Shown here piece after piece: positions 25,135 to 35,098 of a stretch of DNA of 64,000 nucleotides; position 1 is the stretch's first letter, and every line of letters starts with the position of its first letter. The notes under the pieces are model-generated. The model was not told the DNA's origin, made no database searches, and was given only the letters and a program-made list of their open reading frames with translations. A program made the translations under genes and the position numbers. This stretch comes from Streptomyces griseoluteus (lineage in GTDB: Bacteria > Actinomycetota > Actinomycetes > Streptomycetales > Streptomycetaceae), in contig JOBE01000029.1 of the NCBI GenBank assembly GCA_000717735.1, positions 1 through 64,000 on the forward strand, given 5' to 3'.

Positions 25135-27336
25135 TCATGGTGCGCCGGGCCTCGGCGCCGGGCACGTCGGCGCCCGGCCCGGTCCTGAGGACTGCCGGGG
25201 GCCGCGCAGGGCGCGGTCGAGGCCGTCCTGGGGGAGGCCGGTGAGGGCGCGGACGAAGATCTCCTCGTACGCCGGTTCGCCGATCGTCGCGCGGACGGTG
25301 TCCGTGTACTTCTCGCGCAGGGCCCGCAGGCCGGGCAGGCCGCGCCGGGGCTGGCCGGTGGAGCGCCAGTAGGCCTCCCCGGTGCCGGAGACGTCGGCCG
25401 CGCGCTCCCCGTCACCGGCCGCCGCGAGGGCGGTGGCGAGGACGTCGAGGCCGAGGGCGACTCCGAGGCTCGCACCGAGGGCTCGGGTGCCTTCGAGCAT
25501 GGCGCGGGCATGGCCGGCGGCGGTGGCCGGGTCTCCCTCCAGGAGGCCGGTGAGGGCGAGCTGGTACTCAAGGGCGGTGCGGACCCAGTGCTCGTCGAGG
25601 TCCTCGCACCGGGCGCGCAGGGCGAGCGCCCGGTCCCTGGCCTCGGCGAGCCGTCCGAGGCCGGTGAGGGCGAAGACCCGCACGAGGTGGCAGCGGAGCC
25701 GGGCGGCGGAGTCCGCCGAGTCGGCGGGGCCGCCCCGGACGGCGTCGAGGACGTGGCCGACGACGACGTACGCGGCCATGGGCCTGCCGGTGGTCAGGGC
25801 GAGGAGCCCGGCGAGCGCGGCGGCGTCGAGGGTCAGGTCACCGGGGCCGGGGCCGGTCCCGGGCGGACCGCCCGGCACGCGCTGTGTGGGTACCGTGTGC
25901 CGGTCCCCGTGCTCCGTGCCCTCGGTGTGCTCCGCGTACCGGGCCTCGCGGGCGCAGCGTTCGCTGATCTCCTGGGCCGGGCCGAACTCGCCCTGGAGCA
26001 CCAGGGTGACGCCCAGCGCCCACAGGGCGCGGGCCCGGGGCCGGCCGCGGGCCCCGCTGAGGAACAGGGCCTGTTCGAGGCCGTCGCGGGCCTCGCGCAG
26101 GCGGCCCCTGCACGACCAGGCGAAGGCGACGGAGCCGACGAGGTCGAGGGCCGCGTCGGGGTCGGTGCGCAGCAGCCGGTCCAGGGCGGTGCGCAGATCG
26201 GTGTGGTGGGCGTCGACGGTGCGGTACCAGCGCAGCTGGCGGGTGCCGTGCCATTCGGTCTCCGCCCGGCGCGCCAGGCCCCGGAAGTGGGCGGCGTGCC
26301 GGTCGGCGACGGTCCCGGTCTCCCCGGTCCGATCCAGCCAGGTCGCCCCGTACGCGCGGATCGTGTCGAGCATCCGGTGCCTCCCCGCGCCGTCCCGCGG
26401 GCGGACGACGGAGGCGCGGACGAGCCCGGCGAGCGCGTCCGGCAGGGTGGCCCGGTTCAGCGGGCCGCCGACGCACACGGCGGTCGCCGACGCGAGGTCG
26501 AAGGGGCCCCGGAAGACGGAGAGGCGGGCCCAGAGGAGGCGTTCGAGCGGTGCGCTCAGCTCGTGGCTCCAGCCGATGGCGGCGCGCAGGGTCTGGTGGC
26601 GGCTCGGCCACACCCGCTCGGGGTGGGCGAGCAGGTCGAAGCGGGCTTCCGGCGGGGCGTCGAAGCGGGTGCCGAGCTGGTCCCTGACGGCTTCCACGCC
26701 CTGGAGGCGGATCTGGGCCGCGGCCAGTTCCAGGGCGAGCGGGATTCCTTCCAGGCGTACGCAGATCTCGCCGGCGGGCCCCGCGACGGGGAGGTCCTCC
26801 CCGGCGGCCCGCCGGAGCAGTTCCACGGCGTCGCGTCCGCTGGGCGGCAGCGGGTCGAGGGCGATCACCCGCTCCCCTTCGACGCCGAGGGGGGACCGGC
26901 TCGTGGCGAGTACGGTGAGCCCGGGGGCGGCGGCGAGGAGTTCGGTGACGAGCCGGGCGCAGGGTGCGGCGAGGTGCTCGCAGGAGTCGAGGACGAGGAG
27001 CAGCCGGTCGTCGGCGAGCCGGCGGCAGAGGCCGGTGGTGGCCATGCCGGGGGTGTGGTCGGAGAGGTCGACGGAGTCGGCGACGAGGGCGACGAGGAGC
27101 CGGTCGCCGTCGAGCGGGCTGAGGTCGGTCCACCAGGCACCGTCCGGGTACCGGTCGGCCGCGCGGTGCGCGGCGCGCAGTGCGAGCCGGGTCTTCCCGA
27201 CTCCCCCGACGCCGGTCACGGTGACGAGGCGGTGCTCCGCCAAGGCGGCGGAGACGCGCTCCAGTTCCGTGCGGCGTCCCACGAAACCGGGGTTCTCGTC
27301 CGGCAGATGTCCACGCACGGGAGCAGTCTCCCTCAT
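25135..27336 (-). CDS. STAND (NB-ARC-like) ATPase, AfsR/SARP-type core without DNA-binding domain
   Basis: The 733-aa protein starts almost directly with an NB-ARC domain: Walker A GVGGVGKTRLAL (about residues 41-52), Walker B LLLVLDSCEH, then ATSRSPLGVEGERV and GIPLALELAAAQIRLQG. This is the core seen in AfsR and LuxR-type LAL regulators. The C-terminal half is helical, TPR-like. Neither an N-terminal SARP/OmpR HTH nor a C-terminal LuxR HTH is present, so it is a signalling ATPase rather than a direct DNA binder. It sits between two molybdopterin enzyme genes with gaps of 33 and 4 nt. Confidence 0.86.
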   Translation of the reverse strand: MRETAPVRGHLPDENPGFVGRRTELERVSAALAEHRLVTVTGVGGVGKTRLALRAAHRAADRYPDGAWWTDLSPLDGDRLLVALVADSVDLSDHTPGMATTGLCRRLADDRLLLVLDSCEHLAAPCARLVTELLAAAPGLTVLATSRSPLGVEGERVIALDPLPPSGRDAVELLRRAAGEDLPVAGPAGEICVRLEGIPLALELAAAQIRLQGVEAVRDQLGTRFDAPPEARFDLLAHPERVWPSRHQTLRAAIGWSHELSAPLERLLWARLSVFRGPFDLASATAVCVGGPLNRATLPDALAGLVRASVVRPRDGAGRHRMLDTIRAYGATWLDRTGETGTVADRHAAHFRGLARRAETEWHGTRQLRWYRTVDAHHTDLRTALDRLLRTDPDAALDLVGSVAFAWSCRGRLREARDGLEQALFLSGARGRPRARALWALGVTLVLQGEFGPAQEISERCAREARYAEHTEGTEHGDRHTVPTQRVPGGPPGTGPGPGDLTLDAAALAGLLALTTGRPMAAYVVVGHVLDAVRGGPADSADSAARLRCHLVRVFALTGLGRLAEARDRALALRARCEDLDEHWVRTALEYQLALTGLLEGDPATAAGHARAMLEGTRALGASLGVALGLDVLATALAAAGDGERAADVSGTGEAYWRSTGQPRRGLPGLRALREKYTDTVRATIGEPAYEEIFVRALTGLPQDGLDRALRGPRQSSGPGRAPTCPAPRPGAP

Positions 27337-27369
27337 GAGGGGAGCGAACGGGCGTACGGCGCCGGTTCG

Positions 27370-28962
27370 TTACGCACCTTCGACCGTGACCACCACCGAG
27401 TGCCATCCCTGCGCCCCGTCGGGCATGGTGCCGGTGCGCCGTTCCGGCTGGGTGGCGCCGGTGCCGTCGGTGGCGCGGACGGTGAGGGTGTGCCGGCCGG
27501 GCGTGGCGGCCCAGGGGTACGTCCACTGCCGCCAGGTGTCGCGACTGTCCTCGGCGGCGAGCAGGGCGTCCTGCCAGGGGTCGTCGTCGACGCGCACCTC
27601 GACGCGGCGGATGCCCCGGTGCTGGGCCCAGGCGACTCCGGCGACCATGACGGTGCCGGCGGCGGGACGGCCGAAGGGGCGGGGGGTGTCGATGCGGGAC
27701 TGGGTCTTCACGGGGGCCTCGGCGGCCCAGCCGCGCGGGACCCAGTAGGCGTCGTAGGCGTCGAAGGTGGTGAGTTCGACGGACTCGATCCACTTGCAGG
27801 CGGAGACGTATCCGTAGAGGCCGGGGACGATCATCCGGACGGGGAAGCCGTGGGTGAAGGGCAGGGGTTCGCCGTTCATCCCGAAGGCGAGGAGCGCGTC
27901 ACGGCCGTCCATGACGTCCTCGACGGGGGTGCCGATCGTCATGCCGTCGACGGAGCGGGCCACGAGCTGGTCGGCGGGGCCGCCTTCGGAGGGCGGTCGG
28001 ACACCGGCCTCGCGGAGCAGGTCTGCGAGGGGGACGCCGAGCCAGCGGGCGTTGCCGACGTAGGGGCCGCCGACCTCGTTGGAGACACAGGCGAGGGTGA
28101 TGTCCCGCTCCACGGTCCTGCGGGCCATGAGTTCTCTCAGGGTGAGGGTGATCTCCTCGCGTACACCGCTGCCGTGGAGGCGCAGCCGCCAGCGGCCCGC
28201 GTCGACCTTGGGGACGACGAGTGCGGTGTCGACGCGGTAGAAGTCGCGGTTGGGGGTGACGAAGGGGCTGATCCCCGGGACGTTCAGCTGCGCCCCGGCG
28301 GGGACGGGCGGCGCGGGGGACGCGGGGCGGGGCAGTCGTACGGCCGCGCGGGAGGCGACGGCGTTCTCCTCCGCGGGTGAGGCGACCGTCCGGCCGAGGG
28401 CTGCGGCGCCGGTCGCGGCGAGTCCGGTGGAGGCGGCGACGACCAGGAAGCGCCGCCGGTCCTGACGGGCGGCGGCGCCGGGTCCGGGTGCGCGCAGGAC
28501 GCCGGTCAGCACGTACAGCAGCAGTGCTCCGGCGGCTGCCCCGACGAGCGAGGGCACGGCGTCCAGGGCGGAGTCCGAGTCGGGGCGGGAGACGGCGGCG
28601 AGGGCCCCGAGGCCGCCGAAGACGGCGACGGCCGCGGCGCCGAGCAGCCGGTGGCGGAGCGCGAGCAGCCCGATGCCGAGGGCGAGGAGCGCGAGGAGGC
28701 ACAGGATGCCGAGCAGGAGGACGGCCTTGTCGCTCTCGCCGAAGGTGCGGATCGCCCAGTCCTTGAGGGCCGCCGGGGTGCGGTCGACGACGGCGTCGCC
28801 GATGGCGAGGACCGGTCCGGCCTCGGGGCGTACGCGGGAGGCGACGAGGTCCGCGACGGCGAGCGAGACGTACGCGGCGACGAGGCCGCCGAGCGCGGCG
28901 AGGAGACGGTCGGTACGGGTGGGCTCGCGGCCCCCGTCCGGTGCGGTCCTGGTGGGGTTCAT
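27370..28962 (-). CDS. Membrane-anchored molybdopterin (sulfite-oxidase-like) oxidoreductase
   Basis: The 530-aa protein has about four membrane helices in residues 20-165 (LLAALGGLVAAYVSLAVADL, AVLLLGILCLLALLALGIGL and others), a twin-Arg-like QDRRRFLVVAAS segment near residue 170, then a periplasmic molybdopterin domain. That domain has the Cys in DITLACVSNEVGGPYVGNARW, FGMNGEPLPFTHGFPVRMIV, and a dimerisation domain at the C-terminus. It is first in a unit with a STAND ATPase and a second, soluble molybdopterin enzyme. I infer an exported Mo enzyme with unknown substrate. Confidence 0.88.
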   Translation of the reverse strand: MNPTRTAPDGGREPTRTDRLLAALGGLVAAYVSLAVADLVASRVRPEAGPVLAIGDAVVDRTPAALKDWAIRTFGESDKAVLLLGILCLLALLALGIGLLALRHRLLGAAAVAVFGGLGALAAVSRPDSDSALDAVPSLVGAAAGALLLYVLTGVLRAPGPGAAARQDRRRFLVVAASTGLAATGAAALGRTVASPAEENAVASRAAVRLPRPASPAPPVPAGAQLNVPGISPFVTPNRDFYRVDTALVVPKVDAGRWRLRLHGSGVREEITLTLRELMARRTVERDITLACVSNEVGGPYVGNARWLGVPLADLLREAGVRPPSEGGPADQLVARSVDGMTIGTPVEDVMDGRDALLAFGMNGEPLPFTHGFPVRMIVPGLYGYVSACKWIESVELTTFDAYDAYWVPRGWAAEAPVKTQSRIDTPRPFGRPAAGTVMVAGVAWAQHRGIRRVEVRVDDDPWQDALLAAEDSRDTWRQWTYPWAATPGRHTLTVRATDGTGATQPERRTGTMPDGAQGWHSVVVTVEGA

Positions 28963-29021
28963 GGTGGGTACTTCGGCACGCACCGCCGTCCGGATGGGTG
29001 GCTTCACCCGGGCGGCGCAGC

Positions 29022-29073
29022 CTAGGGGGTGTCTTGTCGATCGAGCCCGGCCTGATCGACAAGACAACCCTAG
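29022..29073. repeat. CTAG-bounded 52-bp palindromic element B
   Basis: Left arm CTAGGGGGTGTCTTGTCGAT and C; right arm, read inward, CTAGGGTTGTCTTGTCGATC; 11-nt loop. Both ends are CTAG, a rare tetramer in Streptomyces. The right border supplies the TAG stop of the gluD-like gene. It can fold into a strong hairpin and may terminate the glu operon, or be a minimal IS/MITE remnant. I recall the same TGTCTTGTCGATC arms elsewhere in Streptomyces. Confidence 0.75.
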
Positions 29074-29993
29074 CGGGTGTCGGGCGGCTTGCCGGGGGTG
29101 TCCAGGTGCTCGCCGGGGGTCGCGAGTTCCTCGACGGCGTCGGCGCCGACGACCGCGCCGGTGGACTTCTTGCCGCGCCGCAGCCGGCCTTCGAGCCAGG
29201 AGGCGAAGGTGGTGAGCGCGAAGTTGAGCAGCACGAAGATCACGGCGACGACGGTGAAGCAGGCGATGGTGTTGGCCCCGTAGTTGGCGCTCATCGGGCG
29301 GACGGAGGCGAGGAGTTCGGAGAAGCCGAGCATCGCGCCGCCGAGTGCGGTGTCCTTGACGATGACGACGAGCTGGCTGACGAGGGCGGGCAGCATGGCG
29401 GTGACCGACTGCGGCAGGAGGACGTACGTCATGGTCTGGCCCTTGCGCATGCCGATGGCCTTCGCCGCGTCGGTCTGGCCGCTGGGGAGGGCGAGGATGC
29501 CGGCGCGGACCACCTCGGCGAGCACGGAGGCGTTGTAGAGGACGAGGCCGGTGACGACGGCGTACAGCGGGCGGGTGTCCGGGCTGATGTCGGTGAACTC
29601 GGAGTACGCGGCGTTGGCGAACAGCATGAGGATCAGGACGGGGATGGCCCGGAAGAACTCGACGACGGTGCCGGCCGCGCCGCGCACGAAGCGGTGGTCG
29701 GAGAGCCGGGAGATGCCGAGGAGGGCGCCGAGGGGAAGCGCGATCACCATGGCCAGCGCGGCGGCGATCACGGTGTTCTTCAGGGCGGGCAGGATGTACG
29801 TCTCCCACACGCGGGCGTCGGTGAAGAAGGGCTCCCACTTGGCCCATTCGAGCTGGTTCTGGTCGGCGAGGCTCGCCGCGACCCACCACACCACCGCGGC
29901 GAGCGCGACCAGGAACAGCAGGGTCCACAGGACGTTGCGCCGTCGGGCGCGCGGCCCGGGGACGTCGTAGAGGACGGTGGGTCGGGTCTTCAC
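29070..29993 (-). CDS. gluD: Glutamate-type ABC transporter permease (GluD-like)
   Basis: The 307-aa HEQRo-type polar amino-acid permease has an N-terminal helix (LWTLLFLVALAAVVWWVAAS), a loop, and a BPD_transp_1 domain with ALPSGQTDAAKAIGMRKGQT, the typical EAA loop. The C-terminus is an extended charged tail. The GTG at 29993 overlaps the gluC-like stop by 4 nt. The stop TAG lies on the border of palindromic element B. Gene order (ATPase, binding protein, permease, permease) matches gluABCD of actinobacteria. Confidence 0.85.
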   Translation of the reverse strand: MKTRPTVLYDVPGPRARRRNVLWTLLFLVALAAVVWWVAASLADQNQLEWAKWEPFFTDARVWETYILPALKNTVIAAALAMVIALPLGALLGISRLSDHRFVRGAAGTVVEFFRAIPVLILMLFANAAYSEFTDISPDTRPLYAVVTGLVLYNASVLAEVVRAGILALPSGQTDAAKAIGMRKGQTMTYVLLPQSVTAMLPALVSQLVVIVKDTALGGAMLGFSELLASVRPMSANYGANTIACFTVVAVIFVLLNFALTTFASWLEGRLRRGKKSTGAVVGADAVEELATPGEHLDTPGKPPDTR

Positions 29994-30655
29994 CGTTTCA
30001 CCGCCGCCTTCTTGGCCACCCAGCCGAGGAACAGCCCGGTGGGCAGGGTCAGACAGATGAATCCGAAGGCGAAGATCGCGGAGATGAGGATGAGTTGGGC
30101 CTCGTTCTCGATCATCTCGCGCATCAGCAGGGCCGCTTCGGCGACGCCGATGGCGGCGGCCACGGTGGTGTTCTTGGTGAGGGCGATGAGGACGTTGGCC
30201 AGTGGGCCGACGACGGAGCGGAAGGCCTGCGGGAGCACGATGATCCGGAGGACCTGGGGGAAGCTGAGCCCGATGGCCCGGGCGGCCTCGACCTGTCCGA
30301 GGGGGACGGTGTTGATGCCGGAGCGCACCGCCTCGCAGACGAAGGCGCTGGTGTAGGCGGTGAGGCCGAGCACGGCGAGCCGGAAGTTGATGACGGTGAA
30401 GCGGTCGGCGCCGAGGCTGACGCCGAGGGTCTGGAAGAGGCCGAGCGAGGTGAAGACGATGATGACGGTGAGGGGGATGTTACGGACGATGTTGACGTAG
30501 ACGGTGCCGAAGCCCCGCATGAGGGGGACGGGGCTGACGCGCATGGCGGCCAGCAGCGTCCCCCAGATCAGGGAGCCGATCGCGGAGTAGACGGTGAGCT
30601 GCACCGTCACCCAGAAGGCTCCGAACAGGTCGTACCCCTGCAGGAAGTCGAACAC
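29990..30655 (-). CDS. gluC: Glutamate-type ABC transporter permease (GluC-like)
   Basis: The 221-aa amino-acid ABC permease starts MFDFLQGYDLFGAFWVTVQL from a GTG and contains the characteristic TVPLGQVEAARAIGLSFPQV loop and IRNIPLTV-like segment (IVRNIPLTVIIVF). About five membrane segments. It lies 10 nt after the binding-protein gene and overlaps the second permease. It is the partner channel subunit of the GluD-like protein. Confidence 0.87.
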   Translation of the reverse strand: MFDFLQGYDLFGAFWVTVQLTVYSAIGSLIWGTLLAAMRVSPVPLMRGFGTVYVNIVRNIPLTVIIVFTSLGLFQTLGVSLGADRFTVINFRLAVLGLTAYTSAFVCEAVRSGINTVPLGQVEAARAIGLSFPQVLRIIVLPQAFRSVVGPLANVLIALTKNTTVAAAIGVAEAALLMREMIENEAQLILISAIFAFGFICLTLPTGLFLGWVAKKAAVKR

Positions 30656-30665
30656 GACGACCCAC

Positions 30666-31514
30666 TCACTCGACGATGACGCCGATCTTCGGGGCGGGTT
30701 CGTTCTGGTAGCCGGCGGGACCGAAGTTCTTCTCCACGGCCTTCTCCCAGGAGCCGTCGGCGACCATCTTCTCCAGGGCGGTGTTGATCTTGTCCTTGAG
30801 CTCGCTGCCCTTCTGGACGCCGATGCCGTAGTTCTCGTTGCTCATCTTGAAGCCGCCGAGCTTGAACTTGTCCTGGAACTGGCTCTGCGAGGCGTATCCG
30901 GCGAGGATCGAGTCGTCGGTGGTGACGGCGTCGATGACACCGTTCTCGAGTCCGGTCAGGCACTCGGAGTAGCCGCCGTACTCCTGGAGCTGGGCGTCGG
31001 GGGCGATGTCGTCCTTCACGTTCTGCGCGGAGGTCGAGCCGGTGACCGAGCAGAGCTTCTTGTTGTTGAGGTCGGACGGCTGCTTGATGGAGTCGTCGTC
31101 GGCGCGGATCAGCACGTCCTGGTGGGCGAGGAGGTAGGGACCTGCGAAGTCGACCTTCTCCGCCCGCTCGTCGTTGATCGAGTACGAGGCCGCGATGAAG
31201 TCCACGTCACCGCGCTGCAGCAGCGTCTCCCGGTCCGCGCTCTTGGCCTCCTTCCACACGATGTCGGACGGGTCGTGGCCGAGCTCCTTGGCGACATAGG
31301 TCGCGACGTCGACGTCGAAGCCGGTGTAGGTGCCGTCGGGGGTCTTCAGGCCGATGCCGGGCTGGTCGTACTTGATGCCGACGGTGATCTCGTCGCCGCC
31401 GTGGTCGCGTGGTGCCGCGCCGGGCGTTCCGTTCGCGAATCCTGCGGAGGTGACGGAGAGGACGACGGCCGCGGCGACGGCCACGACGGCCCTGCCGGTC
31501 CTGGTCGGGTTCAT
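30666..31514 (-). CDS. gluB: Glutamate-type ABC substrate-binding protein, no lipobox Cys
   Basis: The 282-aa family 3 solute-binding protein has GFDVDVATYVAKELG, DFIAASYSINDERAEKVDFA and a Cys pair (KKLCSVTGST, YSECLTG) probably forming a disulfide, as in GluB. I chose the ATG at 31514 (MNPTRTGRAVVAVAAA); another ATG lies at 31529. The signal sequence ends LSVTSAGFANG. A lipoprotein of this kind would have Cys near the Phe29-type position, and here the codon is TTC, one base from TGC. It may be released rather than membrane anchored. Confidence 0.87.
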   Translation of the reverse strand: MNPTRTGRAVVAVAAAVVLSVTSAGFANGTPGAAPRDHGGDEITVGIKYDQPGIGLKTPDGTYTGFDVDVATYVAKELGHDPSDIVWKEAKSADRETLLQRGDVDFIAASYSINDERAEKVDFAGPYLLAHQDVLIRADDDSIKQPSDLNNKKLCSVTGSTSAQNVKDDIAPDAQLQEYGGYSECLTGLENGVIDAVTTDDSILAGYASQSQFQDKFKLGGFKMSNENYGIGVQKGSELKDKINTALEKMVADGSWEKAVEKNFGPAGYQNEPAPKIGVIVE

Positions 31515-31589
31515 GATCATGAGGATCACCCCTGGGGGCTGCTGGTCGGGCGCCGGCGGCGGCTGGATGGGCGGCCGTGGCCCGGTGGC

Positions 31590-32345
31590 TCAGTGGTGGA
31601 GGATCTTGGACAGGAAGTCCTTGGCACGGTCGCTGCGGGGATTGTTGAAGAACTCGTCCGGGGTCGTCTCCTCGACGATCCTGCCGTCGGCCATGAAGAC
31701 GACGCGGTTGGCCGCGGAACGGGCGAAGCCCATCTCGTGGGTGACGACCACCATCGTCATCCCGTCCCTGGCGAGTTGCTGCATCACCTCCAGGACCTCG
31801 TTGATCATCTCGGGGTCGAGCGCGGAGGTCGGCTCGTCGAAGAGCATCACCTTCGGATCCATGGCGAGGGCGCGTGCGATGGCCACGCGCTGCTGCTGGC
31901 CGCCGGAGAGCTGCGCCGGGTACTTGTCCGCCTGCGAGGCGACGCCGACCCGGTCGAGGAGCGCGCGGGCGCGCTGCTCGGCCGCCTTCCGGTCCTTCTT
32001 GCGGACCTTGATCTGGCCCAGCGTGACGTTGCCGAGCACCGTCTTGTGCGCGAAGAGGTTGAAGGACTGGAAGACCATGCCGACGTCGGCCCGCAGCGCG
32101 GCGAGTTCGCGTCCCTCGGCGGGCAGCGGGCGCCCGTCGACGACGATCTCGCCCTTGTCGATGGTCTCCAGGCGGTTGATCGCGCGGCAGAGCGTCGATT
32201 TTCCACCGCCGGACGGCCCGATGACGACGACGACCTCGCCGCGGTGGACGGTCAGGTCGATGGACTGGAGGACGTGCAGGGTTCCGAAGTGCTTGTCGAC
32301 CCCGCGCAGCACGACGAGCGCGTCTCCGCCTTCCGGGACGGGCAT
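31590..32345 (-). CDS. gluA: Glutamate-type ABC transporter ATPase (GluA-like)
   Basis: The 251-aa polar amino-acid ABC ATPase has Walker [10 protein letters not shown] (about residues 43-51), [13 protein letters not shown], signature [15 protein letters not shown], Walker [12 protein letters not shown] and the H-loop VVTHEMGFA. The ATG at 32345 has GGAGG 6 nt upstream; the longer frame is not coding. It is first of four leftward genes forming a complete importer. Confidence 0.92.
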   Translation of the reverse strand: MPVPEGGDALVVLRGVDKHFGTLHVLQSIDLTVHRGEVVVVIGPSGGGKSTLCRAINRLETIDKGEIVVDGRPLPAEGRELAALRADVGMVFQSFNLFAHKTVLGNVTLGQIKVRKKDRKAAEQRARALLDRVGVASQADKYPAQLSGGQQQRVAIARALAMDPKVMLFDEPTSALDPEMINEVLEVMQQLARDGMTMVVVTHEMGFARSAANRVVFMADGRIVEETTPDEFFNNPRSDRAKDFLSKILHH

Positions 32346-32577
32346 GGCACCCTCCTGGCTCACGCCCCCCGTGACCGCTCTCTTCTCACGTTCATGCTCC
32401 GCCTTCCACCCGCACGGCGCACGCCGGAGGGGGTGTGCGGAGGGTGAGCGACCGTACCGTGCGGTGACCGGGTCACACGCGGCGGGCGGGCGGGGGCCGG
32501 GGGCCGGGGAGGAGGCGCGCGCGGGAGCCGCCTGGCGGACACTGGGGGTGGAGCCGAGTGCACGAGGAGGGTCCGCC

Positions 32578-33036
32578 ATGAGCAGTGCCGCACCCAAGGT
32601 CAGCACGTTGCCGCCGGAGCATCGCGAGCGCCTGATGGCCTTCGCCGAGGACGTGCACTTCGAGTCCGGTCACCGGCTGTTCGAGGAGCAGCAGCACGCC
32701 GATCGGTTCTGGATCGTGAAGACGGGCGCGGTGACGCTCGACGCGAAGGTGCCGGGCCGCGGGTCGCCGGTGATCGAGACGTTGCGCCACGGCGAGCTGG
32801 TCGGCCTCTCGTGGCTGTTCCCGCCCTATCTGTGCCAGTCGGGGGCCGAGGCGATGACGCCGGTACGGGCGTACGAGTTCGATGCCCCGGCCGTACGCTC
32901 GATGTGCCGCTCCGACGCGGAGTTCGGCGTCTCCGTCACGTTCTGGGTGGGCGCCATCCTGGCCCATCGCCTCCATGTGACCCGGGTGAGACTCCTCGAC
33001 CTGTACGCCCCGCACGGGAGCGGGATCCTGGCCTGA
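32578..33036 (+). CDS. Cyclic-nucleotide-binding domain protein (Crp-like, no HTH)
   Basis: The 152-aa protein consists of a single cNMP-binding beta-roll (about residues 18-120): [36 protein letters not shown] and [15 protein letters not shown]. The C-terminal helix resembles the Crp dimer helix ([17 protein letters not shown]), but there is no winged helix, so it cannot bind DNA as Crp does. The classic phosphate-binding RxA arginine is not obvious, so ligand binding is uncertain. It lies 83 nt upstream of the carboxyltransferase gene. Confidence 0.82.
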   Translation: MSSAAPKVSTLPPEHRERLMAFAEDVHFESGHRLFEEQQHADRFWIVKTGAVTLDAKVPGRGSPVIETLRHGELVGLSWLFPPYLCQSGAEAMTPVRAYEFDAPAVRSMCRSDAEFGVSVTFWVGAILAHRLHVTRVRLLDLYAPHGSGILA

Positions 33037-33119
33037 CGCCCCGGACCACGGCGCCCGCCGGTACGGTGGGGGATCACCAGCGCCCCTCCCCCGACCCGCC
33101 GCCGAGCTGCGAGGCCCGT

Positions 33120-34454
<1,335 letters not shown>

Positions 34455-34481
34455 GCGGTCGCCTGACGTCCTTCGGCAGCC

Positions 34482-34523
34482 GGCTCACGGCTCACGGCTC
34501 ACGGCTCACGGCTCACGGCTCAG
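34482..34523. repeat. Heptamer tandem repeat beginning at a stop codon
   Basis: Six near-perfect units of GGCTCAC on the plus strand; on the coding strand of the leftward gene the unit is TGAGCCG. The stop codon of the TrmO-like gene (34520-34522) is the TGA of the first unit, so six TGAs follow at 7-nt spacing. Confidence 0.9.
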
Positions 34524-35002
34524 TAGTAGCGGCGCATGATCTCGTCCGCCCAGGCGGGCTGGATGGTCGGGCCCTGGGGGCCGAACTCGGCCATGTACGG
34601 CTTGATGTCGAGTACCGGCGTGCCGTCGACCGCGTCCAGGCCCCGCACATGGACGTCAAGGCCGTCCGTACGCAGCAGGCGGCAGCGGGAGACGCCGATG
34701 CGGTTGGGGCGGTTCTTGCCGCGCTGGGCGAAGACGCCGACCAGCGGCCACTCCTCGTTGCCCCGCGGACGGCGGGCGCCGGTCTGGACGGCGTCGGGCC
34801 GTACCCGGTCGAAGTGGTAGACCACCTCGAGGTGCGAGAAGGCGTCGAGGCCGGCCAGCGCCTCGGGGCCGAAGGCCGCCGCGTCCAGCCGGAGGATCGA
34901 CTCCACGTCGCCCCACTCGTCGTCCCGTACCTCGTCACGTCCGCCGACCACATGACCCACCGGATGCGAGACGACCGTCAGCGGGGTGTGTTCCTGTGCC
35001 AT
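34520..35002 (-). CDS. TrmO/TsaA-like tRNA methyltransferase family protein
   Basis: The 160-aa TsaA-like (UPF0066) protein has the family motifs DVESILRLDAAAFGPEALAG, FSHLEVVYHFDRV and RGNEEWPLVGVFAQRGKNRP, plus PNRIGVSRCRL and LDAVDGTPVLDIKPYM. E. coli TrmO N6-methylates t6A37 of tRNA(Thr) using SAM. Streptomyces members are single-domain like this one, and their target is less certain. The ATG at 35002 is clear. The stop codon begins a TGA-containing heptamer array. Confidence 0.87.
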   Translation of the reverse strand: MAQEHTPLTVVSHPVGHVVGGRDEVRDDEWGDVESILRLDAAAFGPEALAGLDAFSHLEVVYHFDRVRPDAVQTGARRPRGNEEWPLVGVFAQRGKNRPNRIGVSRCRLLRTDGLDVHVRGLDAVDGTPVLDIKPYMAEFGPQGPTIQPAWADEIMRRYY

Positions 35003-35098
35003 GTGCTCCTCGTCCTCTCCAGAGGGACATCCGCCCCCTGATCGCCCGTTCCCCCGGAGGGACTCCGGTCCGGAACGCTACAGGCCCCCGAACTTCCG

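Noticed and set aside
25382..28380. Very long plus-strand open frames (788 and 956 codons) opposite the STAND/molybdopterin operon
   Set aside because: They mirror three minus-strand genes with clear domains and have Arg/Gly/Ala-rich repetitive translations typical of antisense frames in high-GC DNA.
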